Position numbers and translations under genes: made by a program. This document shows, piece by piece, positions 1 through 8,138 of a stretch of 24,345 bases of DNA. The notes beneath the pieces were generated by a model. The model was not told the DNA's origin. It was given only the letters and a program-made list of their open reading frames with translations, and did no database searches. Source of the DNA: Endomicrobiales bacterium. Its GTDB lineage: Bacteria; Elusimicrobiota; Endomicrobiia; Endomicrobiales; JALOBY01. Each line of letters opens with the position of its first letter. The first letter of the stretch is position 1. The stretch spans positions 1 to 24,345 of the forward strand of contig JALOBY010000021.1 of NCBI GenBank assembly GCA_023228045.1, given 5' to 3'.

Positions 1-1250
1 TTACTGTCAGTATGGCCATCAACACGCACATTCATATCCGTATGATTTTTAAGCACTCTATATACACTTTCAACCTTGGGTAATTCGGAATCTTTTACAT
101 TGTACTTGTCAAAATCAAAGTTAACGCGAACTGTTATTGTAATTTTGTTATTTTCTGTTTTTACTTCAAGTTTTTCATTCTTTGCTTCTTCTTCAATTTG
201 CTGGAACGCCGTTTTTGGAGTTTCCACTGGCGGCGGTGGAGCTACTGGTGGTGGTGTAACCTCTTCTGCTTCAACTTTTTGTGTTACCCAAAGTTTTGGA
301 CAGAACTTTATGGTAAGAGAAAACATTGATGTGAGCCCAAGTGCATAGTGCTGTTCAATAGCGTAATCAAACCTGATTGCCTTATATGTCACACCAAAAC
401 CAGCCGTTGGGTTTATGTGTTTATCCAACTCAAAAGCACCAGCACGCAACGAAAGAACTTTATTGAAAAATAATCCTTCCCAACCAGCTGCAAGATGTGC
501 ATCCTTTTTAAGTGTTTCGCTTGCCTCAACTGAGATTACATGGTTTGGAACAAACCTATAGGCAATACCACCATTTACTGTTGGCTCTAAATTATCAGTC
601 GCACCTGTTTCCCAACGAATTTCTGGCCTGTTTAAGTTGCGCCATGTAACGGCAACGGTTAGTTTATCTATCACCAAGTCATAACTTGCAGAGGCATCGC
701 CGCCGATTCCACTTGCTCCTTTGTCATAAGCAACCATAAAATATTTTATGCCGGCGCCCAAGTAAAGCCGGTCTGTCATTTTTTTCCCATAGCCAAACAT
801 AAATGTGTTTTCTGAGTAATTCATAGAGTCAAATGCGCCGGTTGTGCCCATTCTGCTCCAACCAAAGGCAACCGTACCTTCGCCCATCCCTGGATGAGCA
901 TAACCAAAGAAGTTATAATTTAACAAACCCATTCCATACATATCATCATGAAAAATGGTTAGCTCGCTGCATTTTACACGAGCAAGCGATGCTTGGTTCC
1001 AATAAACCGCACTGGCATCGTTAGTAACAGAAGTAAACGCTCCACCCATACCACGAGCCCGCGCACTTACACCAATATCTTCAAAAGCCGCGCCAAACGC
1101 AAAAGAATAAAAACCTGCAATTAATAACACAGCGCCAAAAAAACCAACCGACTTTTTAAGGCAAACCACAAGTTTGCCGCACCACTGAATTTTACAATTA
1201 CAATTTTTTGTAGCGAGTTCTCTTTGCCGACCAATTTTTTTCAAATTCAT
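1..1250 (-). CDS. PorV/PorQ-like outer-membrane beta-barrel fused to OmpA domain (3' end beyond window)
   Basis: The frame is open from the ATG at 1250 to the window edge (about 416 codons), so the C-terminus is missing. It has a long N-region and then a hydrophobic signal segment (about residues 34-53) ending near AFG-AAFED. A PorV/PorQ-like barrel follows (about 55-318), with the family's early motif ARGMGGAFTSVTNDASAVYWN. Next come a Pro/Glu-rich linker (about 325-350) and the start of an OmpA-type peptidoglycan-binding domain (about 355 on), with NFDFDKYNV and VRVDGHTDS. A CAGGGG Shine-Dalgarno lies 6-7 nt before the ATG, and a TATAAT-like -10 sits at 1277-1282 with no clear -35. The architecture matches the gene at 14544-16118, so the two are paralogues. 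Likely role: an outer-membrane protein tethered to the cell wall. In type IX secretion PorV shuttles substrates, but that role is only inferred here. Confidence 0.87.
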   Translation of the reverse strand, partial: MNLKKIGRQRELATKNCNCKIQWCGKLVVCLKKSVGFFGAVLLIAGFYSFAFGAAFEDIGVSARARGMGGAFTSVTNDASAVYWNQASLARVKCSELTIFHDDMYGMGLLNYNFFGYAHPGMGEGTVAFGWSRMGTTGAFDSMNYSENTFMFGYGKKMTDRLYLGAGIKYFMVAYDKGASGIGGDASASYDLVIDKLTVAVTWRNLNRPEIRWETGATDNLEPTVNGGIAYRFVPNHVISVEASETLKKDAHLAAGWEGLFFNKVLSLRAGAFELDKHINPTAGFGVTYKAIRFDYAIEQHYALGLTSMFSLTIKFCPKLWVTQKVEAEEVTPPPVAPPPPVETPKTAFQQIEEEAKNEKLEVKTENNKITITVRVNFDFDKYNVKDSELPKVESVYRVLKNHTDMNVRVDGHTDS

Positions 1251-1276
1251 CTTTTTCCCCTGTTTGTTTTGCCTAA

Positions 1277-1282
1277 ATTATA
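1277..1282 (-). promoter_or_regulatory. Possible -10 element for the PorV/OmpA gene at 1-1250
   Basis: TATAAT reads on the minus strand about 27 nt before the ATG at 1250. No matching -35 hexamer is evident, so this is a weak call. Confidence 0.3.
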
Positions 1283-1330
1283 TTATTAAAACTTTTTTAG
1301 ATCCCCGATTACTACCTCGGGAATGACACC

Positions 1331-1366
1331 AGGATTGCTTCGTCGCTACCGCTTCTCGCAATGACA
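1331..1366. repeat. Half copy of the GCAATCT/AGATTGC palindromic repeat
   Basis: The stretch runs from AGGATTGCTTCGTCGC to CTCGCAATGACA and matches the right half of the full repeats at 11022-11103 and 14311-14391. It lies in the 430-bp gene-free stretch 1251-1680, which contains only repeats of this type. Confidence 0.8.
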
Positions 1367-1376
1367 GATACTTTTG

Positions 1377-1555
1377 TTTTGCTGTCTTTGCGAAACCCGT
1401 AAGGGTTGAAGCAATCTCGTCTTAACTACCAGATTGCCACGGGCTAAAGCCCTCGCAATGACTAAAATTTTGCTGTCTTTGCGAAACCCGTAAGGGTTGA
1501 AGCAATCTCGTCTTAACTACCAGATTGCCGCGGGCTAAAGCCCTCGCAATGACTA
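1377..1555. repeat. Two tandem copies, 91-bp period, of the palindromic repeat
   Basis: Copy 1 is 1377-1464 and copy 2 is 1468-1555. They differ at one position that I can see (GCCACGGG against GCCGCGGG). Each copy has nested inverted arms: outer TTTGCGA...TCGCAATGA and inner GCAATCT...AGATTGC around CGTCTTAACTACC, so each could fold as a long double hairpin. There is no open reading frame of note. Confidence 0.9.
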
Positions 1556-1566
1556 ATTCTTTTCGC

Positions 1567-1613
1567 TGCAATGACTTAAGATTGCTTCGTCGCTACCGCT
1601 TCTCGCAATGACA
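1567..1613. repeat. Half copy of the palindromic repeat
   Basis: The sequence runs from CTGCAATGACTTAAGATTGC to CTCGCAATGACA. It is the right half of the same repeat family, directly beyond the tandem pair. It lies about 70 bp past the stop codon of the gene at 1681-3708. Confidence 0.75.
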
Positions 1614-1680
1614 GGCGAGGGTGAGCGGATATGACAAAATGTGATACCAGTCAAGATTACAAAAACTTAAAAATCCTAAA

Positions 1681-3708
1681 TTATCTTATAACACCAATTA
1701 AGTTTTTAATTGTATCGGTATTGCCAGAAGCAATGCCTTCGGCAGTAAATTTATATATATATATTCCATTTGAAACCCTTTGCCCGTTTTTGTCTGATGC
1801 ATCCCACTCTATTATATTTTGGTTGGTGTTATTAACATCACCGGCATCATAACTCCAAACACTTTCGCCTTTTGTGGAAAATACCTCTATTTTTACGCGG
1901 GCGGCTTCTTTTAGTTTATACGAAAACATTGCTTTTTCTTTTATGCCATCGCCATTTGGTGAGATTGGATTGTATGGGAGTTGCATATTATCTAACACTG
2001 CACCATTATTCTGAATTAAAGGCGTTACTTCATTTACAAAGTCAATACCTGCAAAATAAATTGTACCAACACCCGATGAGTTAACCGCGGAAGAACCAAT
2101 TGAACGCGAAATTTTTAAAGCAGCAGAGTTTATACCGGTAAGGTCAAGGTCTTTCATTTTTCCGTCTGAACCGCCAGTAGTTTCAAGCGACATTTCGCTA
2201 AGAGGAATTTCTAATGTTTTCCAAATATAACTGCGAGAAGCTGTGGAGTAGGTATTTGCTACGGCGTAAAAAACCCTTTTGTATGTTGTATTGTTTTTAT
2301 CGGTTACAAAAAACTCTATATTTTCTGAGTTGTTTGTGCCCGTGCCCATATAGTAAATTTTGAAACGGTTTGTGCCTACAAGGTTTGGCGACAAACCGCG
2401 CTGTAAAGAAAGCCATTCAGAATCATTTAAGTTAAAGTTTACTTGTGTAGCTTTATGGCTTTGGTCAGACGAATCGCTACCTGTTACATTTTCCATGCTA
2501 AATGTACCCGGGTTTGCAAGCAAAACTCCATTGATGTCGGTTTGAATGTATGTAGTCCAATTTGCGGCTAAGCTCATATCGTCAAGAGTTCTTACCAATG
2601 AGCTAGTTGTGGTGGAACCCGGTTTTAAAAAGTGAATACCCTCTATAAATACAGTACCTGTGTAAGGTGCGCCTGCACTGCGCTCAAAAACAAATGACAG
2701 CTGATCAACACTCGGGGCTGTAGACGCAGGGCCTGTGGTGACAATTCCGGTAAAATCTGAAAATGGTATTATAACATTTTGCCAAGAAGTTGTAAGAGTT
2801 TTATATGTATTTACTCTTACTTCATGCCCGGCACCTCCACCACCGCGAAGCTCTATTTTAAATTTTTCACCGCCATTACCACCCTTTACCCAAAAAGAAA
2901 GATGGGTTGTGCTGCTAAAATTTACAGCATTCATACTTGTCCAGTAACCACCCCACCCAGGAGCCACAGCAGAAACATTAAAGTCAATGCGCACCGAGCC
3001 GCCTGAGCCATCGTGCGTTGGAACCGCTGCACTTGAAACATAACTTTCTGTACACTCAGTTGCCGATGGCATTATTCCGCTTGCACCGCCAAAACGGTTT
3101 GTGCCGCTAAGGTTGTCGTAATTATCAACATGCATATCCGCAGGGTTATCAATGTAAAGCTGAAGATTGTCTATTGCAATTGTTCCTTGTCCGCCGTTTA
3201 CTTTTTCAACTACAAACTCTATTTTCATTATTTTTATAAGGTCAAGGTAAGCATCGGCATATGGATACCCATAAGCGGTGCCAGTATCGGTAAGTGTTCT
3301 AAAATTTACAACAACACTTTTCCATGTTGACTGGTTTGTTAAACCAACAAAACCAGTTCTTATTGTACCGTCAGCATCTATAAGTTTTACCTTGAGGTTA
3401 TTTAAAGGGCCAGTGCCTTTGTAGCTAAACTTTAACGCATCGCCAGCAGAAAGGTCAACGGAAGAAAACTCTTTTTGAATAGTTACCCAGTTGCCACCAC
3501 CAAGTGTGTAGTCAAGCATCACAGCCGAACGAGCAGCGGAGTTGTAACTTATGCTTTGCGTTGTAATTAAACCAGCAGCAATTGTGTCGGTTACAACAGT
3601 CCATCCACCGGTGGTTTGCATAGAGTCCAACACAGTTGCATGCGCATTAAGCGCAAGCAGTGCAAATGCTAAAACAAACAACGGAGCAACTAACTTTTTG
3701 ATTTTCAT
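1681..3708 (-). CDS. Secreted protein with three CBM/CIA30-like galactose-binding-fold domains and a FlgD-like Ig tail
   Basis: 675 aa. A classical Sec signal peptide (about 1-24, cleavage after NAHA) precedes three related beta-sandwich domains at about 27-187, 193-363 and 373-562. Each starts near L/V-D-x-M/Y and ends with a strand such as GTIAIDNLQLY, GTVFIEGIHF or GTIYFAGIDF, as in CBM11/CIA30-type domains. The C-terminus (about 578-675) is a FlgD-like Ig domain with NPISPNGDG, KIEVFSTKGESVW, WDASDKNG and GIYIYKF. Domain 2 resembles the domains of the tandem proteins at 18097-24150. The Shine-Dalgarno AAGGAAAAG lies just before the ATG. It is 73 nt downstream of the glucoamylase-like gene, so a shared transcript is possible. 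Likely an exported glycan-binding surface protein; the ligand is unknown. Confidence 0.85.
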   Translation of the reverse strand: MKIKKLVAPLFVLAFALLALNAHATVLDSMQTTGGWTVVTDTIAAGLITTQSISYNSAARSAVMLDYTLGGGNWVTIQKEFSSVDLSAGDALKFSYKGTGPLNNLKVKLIDADGTIRTGFVGLTNQSTWKSVVVNFRTLTDTGTAYGYPYADAYLDLIKIMKIEFVVEKVNGGQGTIAIDNLQLYIDNPADMHVDNYDNLSGTNRFGGASGIMPSATECTESYVSSAAVPTHDGSGGSVRIDFNVSAVAPGWGGYWTSMNAVNFSSTTHLSFWVKGGNGGEKFKIELRGGGGAGHEVRVNTYKTLTTSWQNVIIPFSDFTGIVTTGPASTAPSVDQLSFVFERSAGAPYTGTVFIEGIHFLKPGSTTTSSLVRTLDDMSLAANWTTYIQTDINGVLLANPGTFSMENVTGSDSSDQSHKATQVNFNLNDSEWLSLQRGLSPNLVGTNRFKIYYMGTGTNNSENIEFFVTDKNNTTYKRVFYAVANTYSTASRSYIWKTLEIPLSEMSLETTGGSDGKMKDLDLTGINSAALKISRSIGSSAVNSSGVGTIYFAGIDFVNEVTPLIQNNGAVLDNMQLPYNPISPNGDGIKEKAMFSYKLKEAARVKIEVFSTKGESVWSYDAGDVNNTNQNIIEWDASDKNGQRVSNGIYIYKFTAEGIASGNTDTIKNLIGVIR

Positions 3709-3781
3709 AACTTTTCCTTTTTAAACCCGAATTTCACAATAGGGTCTGGCATGCCCTACGGCATCCCGCCTTGGGCGGGAA
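3709..3781. repeat. Short inverted-repeat spacer
   Basis: The 73-bp gap contains two adjacent stems, GGCATGCCCTACGGCAT and CCCGCCTTGGGCGGG. They sit directly after the stop codon of the gene at 3782-5350. On the minus strand no U-tract follows, so this is better read as a repeat or mRNA-stabilising hairpin than an intrinsic terminator. Confidence 0.5.
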
Positions 3782-5350
3782 TTAATTTTCCTCAAAAAAA
3801 TCTTCTATTGAAAGCATATCTTCTTGAGCTTTCATTTGCGTGTCGTGATTAAACAAGTAACGAATGGCACCATTGTTTAAATAGTTGTTTAAGGCAATAA
3901 GTGTCATTGCTTGGTCTAAACAAAGATATTTTTTGGAAATTTTGAATGTGTTTACATTAACAGCGTCGTAAAAACCATATTTGCCATAAATTTCAGGATA
4001 ATTAATTAACAAGTTACGAATATTTTTTATTGCCTGTTCTGGAAGTACGGCCAAAGCAAGGAAGCTTGCGTGCGGCGTTATTACACCTTTATCTTGATAT
4101 CCGCTTGACCCAAGCTCTTCAACTCCGTATTCAAAATAGCCCCATATATTTTCCGGTGTACTGCAAGGCGATATACCCCAAACAGGATATTTTTGTTTTT
4201 CGGCATAAGCAATTTGCGCGCGAACTGCAATTTCGTTATTTAAACCAAGACCTTTTTTTGCAACTTCTTGTTCACGCAAAACAAGTGTGGGCATAAGGTA
4301 CTCAAACATACTGCCACCCCAGCTTGGAACGAACTTTACATTTTCAATTTGATAATACCCCTGAAAAAAACGGGTGCCAAAATATGTTCTTTCAAACCCA
4401 ACCGGTGTGCGCGCCTGCCACTTCCACTCTGAGGGCAATGTGCGATAAAGTTTAAACCAGTGTTTTCTTGGCACATCTCCCTTGCCAATAGCAATATATG
4501 AGGCCACCCTTGACTCGCAACAAAGCAAACCGTAGTGGTAAGGCGAGTACTTTTCTTTTTCTCCGTCGTATCCTACATAAAACTGGCTTTCAATTCTGTC
4601 GTATAGCTTATTAAAATCCATTTGCTTAAGCAACACCTCACACCGTTCACCCAGCTCACTTTGAAATGCCTCTTTTGCCACAATTATACCTGCGGCAAGC
4701 CAGCCATTATCCACAGTTGACACATAGGGTTTATCGGTTTGTAAGGTTATGGTTTTATAATAGTTGTAAGGGTGGCCTTCCCACTTATCAACTTTTTCTA
4801 AACTTTCTATAACGCGAGTTACCCGGCGCACAGCCTCAAAACGATCTATAAAACCAAGGTCAAAAGCTGAAACAACGCACATTATGTAAAGACCAATGTT
4901 TGTTACCGATGTGTAACAATTTGCCTTTGTTTTACTTGGGAAAACCATTATGTTGTCTAATGGAAGGCCAGTTTCTTTATCTACAACATCACGAAAATAT
5001 GCCCAGGTATCGTATGCAATTTCTTCAAGTAATTCGCGCTCTGGCAAGTTTGCAGGAAGGTTTTTTACTCCGGGAACTGTGTAGCGTAAAAGGCGGGCTG
5101 TATCGGCATCTACTGGCTCATCACCCTTAGCATCTTCATCAAGAAGTGATGGACAGGTTTTTTCATTTAAAAATTCTACTTTTTGAGCGGGCTGTTTTCC
5201 TTCTTTTTTAGTTGTATTTTTTGCGTTTGCAAAAGAAGCAGTTGGTGCAACAAACGCAACAGTAAAAATAAGCAATGCAAAAACAAAATATCTAAAGATA
5301 TTTGCAAGTATTTGCGAACAAAGTAAAGTTCTCTTGCGCAGGAAAGCCAC
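3782..5350 (-). CDS. Secreted glucoamylase-like protein (PF10091 / GH144-type fold)
   Basis: 522 aa starting at a GTG (5348-5350) with AGGGG 6 nt upstream; no ATG is available near the N-terminus. A signal peptide (about 1-42, ending ASFANA) precedes a Lys-rich stretch and then an (alpha/alpha)6-type catalytic domain at about 105-500. Motifs typical of the glucoamylase-like family are TSVTNIGLY (147-155), WEGHPYNYYKT (190-200), YVSTVDNGWLAA (209-220), SWGGSMFEYLMP (343-354), WGISPCS (391-397), VITPHASFLAL (423-433) and YGFYDAVN (458-465). GH144 members with this fold act on beta-1,2-glucans and related members on other glucans, so the substrate here is not determined. A near-consensus sigma70 promoter lies at 5404-5433. 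Location is periplasmic or extracellular. Confidence 0.82.
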   Translation of the reverse strand: MAFLRKRTLLCSQILANIFRYFVFALLIFTVAFVAPTASFANAKNTTKKEGKQPAQKVEFLNEKTCPSLLDEDAKGDEPVDADTARLLRYTVPGVKNLPANLPERELLEEIAYDTWAYFRDVVDKETGLPLDNIMVFPSKTKANCYTSVTNIGLYIMCVVSAFDLGFIDRFEAVRRVTRVIESLEKVDKWEGHPYNYYKTITLQTDKPYVSTVDNGWLAAGIIVAKEAFQSELGERCEVLLKQMDFNKLYDRIESQFYVGYDGEKEKYSPYHYGLLCCESRVASYIAIGKGDVPRKHWFKLYRTLPSEWKWQARTPVGFERTYFGTRFFQGYYQIENVKFVPSWGGSMFEYLMPTLVLREQEVAKKGLGLNNEIAVRAQIAYAEKQKYPVWGISPCSTPENIWGYFEYGVEELGSSGYQDKGVITPHASFLALAVLPEQAIKNIRNLLINYPEIYGKYGFYDAVNVNTFKISKKYLCLDQAMTLIALNNYLNNGAIRYLFNHDTQMKAQEDMLSIEDFFEEN

Positions 5351-5403
5351 TAGTGTCCCCTGTTTAATAAAGCGTTTAGTTAATTTGTTGATTTTGCTTG
5401 CAG

Positions 5404-5433
5404 ATTATATCAGATTGCGTTTTAGTGTGTCAA
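5404..5433 (-). promoter_or_regulatory. Near-perfect sigma70 promoter for the glucoamylase-like gene
   Basis: On the minus strand the sequence reads TTGACA (5433-5428), an 18-nt spacer, then TATAAT (5409-5404), both exact consensus hexamers. The predicted transcript would start near 5397, giving a leader of about 47 nt before the GTG at 5350. It is the best promoter match I found in the window. Confidence 0.8.
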
Positions 5434-5559
5434 GAATTTGTACAATATTTTAACATATTGGACTTTTGGTAATAAGGTTAGTCAGGTTTAATCCGGAATT
5501 TGCAACAAGACACGGAATTTTACAAACAATGCCAGACTTTTTCTTCAAAAAGCAGTGTC

Positions 5560-5619
5560 TGTCATTTCCCCGAGTGCCCTAATTAAGACATTTGAGGGTA
5601 AATTCCATCGGGAATGACA
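5560..5619. repeat. Palindromic repeat, family with TTAAGACATTTGAGGG core
   Basis: The ends are inverted (TGTCATTTCCC.../...GGGAATGACA) around a 26-nt core at 5583-5608 that recurs identically at 11341-11366 and with changes at 16175-16200. It occupies the 334-bp spacer 5351-5684. The remainder of that spacer holds the promoter at 5404-5433 and no gene that I can support. Confidence 0.75.
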
Positions 5620-5684
5620 AACAGCAGTGTAGGAAATGATCGTCAAGGCCGGATGGAATGACGGGCTTTGTAATTTTTACTCAA

Positions 5685-6314
5685 TTATAAGTTTGCAGAT
5701 GGGCATACATTTTTTAACACACATTTAATATGATTAGGCCTTCTTGCCTTGCAAACCGCCCTTCCATGTGCCTGCATAAAATGGGAGAACAAAAACCAAT
5801 CTTTTTTAGGTATTAATTCTATCAATTTACTTTCAATTTTCAATACATTATCACTTTTTATAAAACCTAACCGATTTGAAATTCTAATTACATGAGTATC
5901 CACAACTATACCTTCATAAATGCCAAAGCTGTTGCCAAGCACTACATTTGCGGTTTTTCTTGCAACACCGGGCAGTTTTAATAAATCAAACATTGTACTT
6001 GGAACTTTACCGCCAAAATCTTTAACTATTATCTTTGCAGTTGCAATAATGTTCTTTGCCTTATTTCTATAAAAACCAGTAGATCTTACATCTTGCTCAA
6101 ACTCACTTTGACTGGCCTTGGCATAATCATTTATTGTTTTGTATTTTTTGAAAAGTTTTTCGGTTACTATGTTCACCCTTTTATCGGTGCATTGGGCGGA
6201 AAGGATTGTTGCAACAAGCATTTCTACGGGGTTTGAAAAATTAAGCGCTGTTTTAGCGTTTGGATATTCTTTTTTTAAAAGGGTGAGAATCTTTGCTACT
6301 TTCTTGTTTGTCAT
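5685..6314 (-). CDS. nth: Endonuclease III (DNA glycosylase/AP lyase) with a Cys-to-His iron-sulfur ligand change
   Basis: 209 aa, close to the family's usual 210. It excises oxidised pyrimidines and cleaves at AP sites in base-excision repair. The N-terminus aligns with E. coli Nth (LNFSNPVEMLVATILSAQCTD), which supports the ATG at 6314. The helix-hairpin-helix LPGVARKTANVVL carries the catalytic Lys120, and VVDTHV carries Asp139. The C-terminal cluster motif normally reads C-x6-C-x2-C-x5-C. Here it reads Cys188-x6-His195-x2-Cys198-x5-Cys204; codon 195 is CAT, so one ligand is histidine. The gene is 84 nt downstream of the ferredoxin gene, at the end of the envelope-glycan cluster. The Shine-Dalgarno is weak. 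Confidence 0.95.
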   Translation of the reverse strand: MTNKKVAKILTLLKKEYPNAKTALNFSNPVEMLVATILSAQCTDKRVNIVTEKLFKKYKTINDYAKASQSEFEQDVRSTGFYRNKAKNIIATAKIIVKDFGGKVPSTMFDLLKLPGVARKTANVVLGNSFGIYEGIVVDTHVIRISNRLGFIKSDNVLKIESKLIELIPKKDWFLFSHFMQAHGRAVCKARRPNHIKCVLKNVCPSANL

Positions 6315-6334
6315 TGCGGTCTAACCATATTGTC

Positions 6335-6383
6335 TGTCATACCGTCAACCTCGGGCTGATTCGCTTCACTCATCGGGATGACA
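6335..6383. repeat. Short repeat with TGTCAT/GATGACA ends
   Basis: The ends TGTCATACCG and CGGGATGACA are inverted around ACCTCGGGCTGATTCGC. It fills most of the 84-bp gap between the ferredoxin gene and nth. Confidence 0.55.
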
Positions 6384-6400
6384 ACTGAAAAACAGTTGTC
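6380..6400 (-). terminator. Hairpin at the end of the ferredoxin gene
   Basis: A perfect 8-bp stem GACAACTG-TTTTT-CAGTTGTC overlaps the ferredoxin stop codon at 6399-6401. No U-run follows on the minus strand, so it may separate or stabilise the ferredoxin and nth messages instead of acting as a full terminator. Confidence 0.35.
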
Positions 6401-6584
6401 ATTTTATCTCAATGGCACTTACCGGACAATCGTTTACCGCCTGCTTGGCAGATTTTAGAACAGCGTCTAACAACTCTACCTCTTTTGCAACGGCCAAAAC
6501 ACCGTCCATCTGGAAAATATCAGGGCACAGCGATACACATAAAGCACACCCAATACAGGCTTTCGCATTAACTTTTGCTTTCAT
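6399..6584 (-). CDS. Small single-cluster [4Fe-4S] ferredoxin
   Basis: 61 aa, an electron carrier of the Thermotoga-type mono-cluster family. Cys10, Cys13 and Cys16 (CIGCALC) plus Cys53 (DCPVSAIEI) are placed to bind one [4Fe-4S] cluster. Cys20 is also present, but the position that pairs with it in a disulfide in the Thermotoga protein is Ser45 here, so that disulfide should be absent. The start ATG at 6584 lies inside the end of the upstream GT2 gene (17-bp overlap, different frame), with AAAGGA upstream. This implies translational coupling to the glycosyltransferase operon. Its redox partner is not identified. Confidence 0.9.
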   Translation of the reverse strand: MKAKVNAKACIGCALCVSLCPDIFQMDGVLAVAKEVELLDAVLKSAKQAVNDCPVSAIEIK

Positions 6585-7326
6585 TCATTTTTTCCTTTAG
6601 TCGTATTTCTCTTAATTTTGCAAACTTTGCAACCTCATAAAACGATGAAAAAATTGCCCAAAGTAAGCCATTGTAGCCATCTAAAAAACCTAAACGCAAA
6701 ACATAGCGGACAAAAAAGCTAAAAGGAAACCTTATAAACTGAAAAACGGAGGCGCTTTCATTTTTGTCTTTTCTTTTTAACGCGTCTAGTGAAGAATAGT
6801 TATTAAACTTGTCAAAATAACTTGAGATTGTTCTATAACTGTAATGGTTAATCGGGTTTTTTAACCGGGCAACCTTGCCGCTTACAATCAATTTTTCATG
6901 CAAAGGCGAGTTATCGTAAAATGCTTTATTTTTTTTAAAAAGCCGTTTTTGCATATCGGGGTATACGCCGCCCCAACGCATTAGCTTGCCAAGAAAATAA
7001 AAACGCCGCGGGATTTGATATGCCGAGTAATCATTTATTTTTAGTTTTAATACTTCATCGCGCAATTTATCGCTTATAGTTTCATCGGCATCAAGCACCA
7101 AAACCCAATCGCCAATGCAATGGCTTATGCCAAAATTTCTTTGATCGCCATAGCCACCCCACTGCCTTTGCAAAACCTTAGCCCCAAGCAGTTGCGCAAT
7201 TTGAACTGTTGAATCTGTACCAAATGAGTCCACAACAAGCACTTCATCTGCCCATTTAGCACTTTCAATGCACTTTTTTATAACATCTTGCTCATTTTTA
7301 GTGATAATTAGCACAGAAATTTTCAT
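6568..7326 (-). CDS. GT2 glycosyltransferase, LPS-core beta-glucosyltransferase-like (WaaE/KdtX type)
   Basis: 252 aa. The GT-A nucleotide-binding half shows VLIITKNE (5-12), VVDSFGTDST (31-40), GGYGDQRNFG (57-66) and the metal-binding DADE (79-82). The following YQIPRRFYFLGKLMRWGGVYPDMQKRLF-type region and the HEKL motif are typical of the WaaE/KdtX branch of family 2, which adds sugars to lipopolysaccharide inner core. The exact donor and acceptor cannot be read from the sequence. The C-terminal part is rich in aromatic and basic residues and may sit on the inner membrane. The ATG overlaps the stop of the upstream GT2 gene (ATGA, 4 bp), so the two are translationally coupled. Confidence 0.85.
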   Translation of the reverse strand: MKISVLIITKNEQDVIKKCIESAKWADEVLVVDSFGTDSTVQIAQLLGAKVLQRQWGGYGDQRNFGISHCIGDWVLVLDADETISDKLRDEVLKLKINDYSAYQIPRRFYFLGKLMRWGGVYPDMQKRLFKKNKAFYDNSPLHEKLIVSGKVARLKNPINHYSYRTISSYFDKFNNYSSLDALKRKDKNESASVFQFIRFPFSFFVRYVLRLGFLDGYNGLLWAIFSSFYEVAKFAKLREIRLKEKMNESKS

Positions 7327-8138
7327 TTGCTCTTATCCCCTAACCTTAAGTAAAATTTTATGATAACATTTTCAAACCACGATCTGTTTTTTTGAAAGTA
7401 CTTTAACAATGATATTTTAAACATTTTGGCTTTGTCAAAATTGGAGGTAGTTGAACCCTTGCCACCCAAATGTACAACTCTTGAGGATGGTACATAAGTT
7501 ATAAAAAAACCTTTTGCTTTTAACTGTCTAAAAAGATCTGTTTCTTCAAGATAAAAGAAGAACCTTTCATCTAAAAGCCCAGCTGTAAAAAGCGCATCTT
7601 TTCTTGCAAGGAAACATGCACCGCGCAAAGAACTAACACGATATATTTTCCCTGGCCTGTAAAACATCTCTTTAAAACTTACATACAGCTTAACAAACGG
7701 CTTTAATAGTTCTGTTAAAACGGTTGGCTCAGGGTAAACTGACTTTTGTATTGTGCCATTTGAGCGCACAAGCCGCGGCCCTGCGACAGCATTTTTTTGA
7801 GAAGCAAACAAGGCTTGCCGCAGTACACTTATAGAACCCTGCATTATCTGTGCGTCGGTATTTAAAAACAATATCAATTTATTTTTCGCGAAACGCACAC
7901 CTTGGTTTGCGGCAAAAGCGAAACCCATATTCTCTGTGTTTTTTATTACATTTATAAATGGAAACTTTTCACACGCGCGCTCAATAGAACCATCGGTTGA
8001 GGCATTATCAACAATTACCCATTGTGAGTTTTCTGGTTTTGTTGCGTCATCATTTTCATTAAGGGCTTGCAGGCACTCAAAGAGTACGACTCCAGAGTTT
8101 TTTGCCACAATAACCACTGTTATTTTATTATTTTCCAC
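7323..8138 (-). CDS. GT2 glycosyltransferase, rhamnosyltransferase-like
   Basis: 271 aa from the GTG at 8136-8138, chosen because AGGGA lies 5 nt upstream. An in-frame TTG at 8153 is possible but has no ribosome-binding site. The GT-A fold shows VVIVAKN, WVIVDNASTDGS, NMGFAFAANQG and LFLNTDAQ with the DxD-like NTD, then GACFLARKDAL and DERFFFYLEETDL. This is the usual layout of WbbL/RfbF-like enzymes that add rhamnose or related sugars to O-antigen chains. The sugar is inferred only at family level. It overlaps the O-antigen ligase gene by 11 bp upstream and the next GT2 gene by 4 bp downstream, consistent with one operon. Confidence 0.87.
   Translation of the reverse strand: MENNKITVVIVAKNSGVVLFECLQALNENDDATKPENSQWVIVDNASTDGSIERACEKFPFINVIKNTENMGFAFAANQGVRFAKNKLILFLNTDAQIMQGSISVLRQALFASQKNAVAGPRLVRSNGTIQKSVYPEPTVLTELLKPFVKLYVSFKEMFYRPGKIYRVSSLRGACFLARKDALFTAGLLDERFFFYLEETDLFRQLKAKGFFITYVPSSRVVHLGGKGSTTSNFDKAKMFKISLLKYFQKNRSWFENVIIKFYLRLGDKSK

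Noticed and set aside
1377..1555. Possible CRISPR array
   Set aside because: There are only two units of 91 bp with no unique spacers; the units are whole palindromic repeats.
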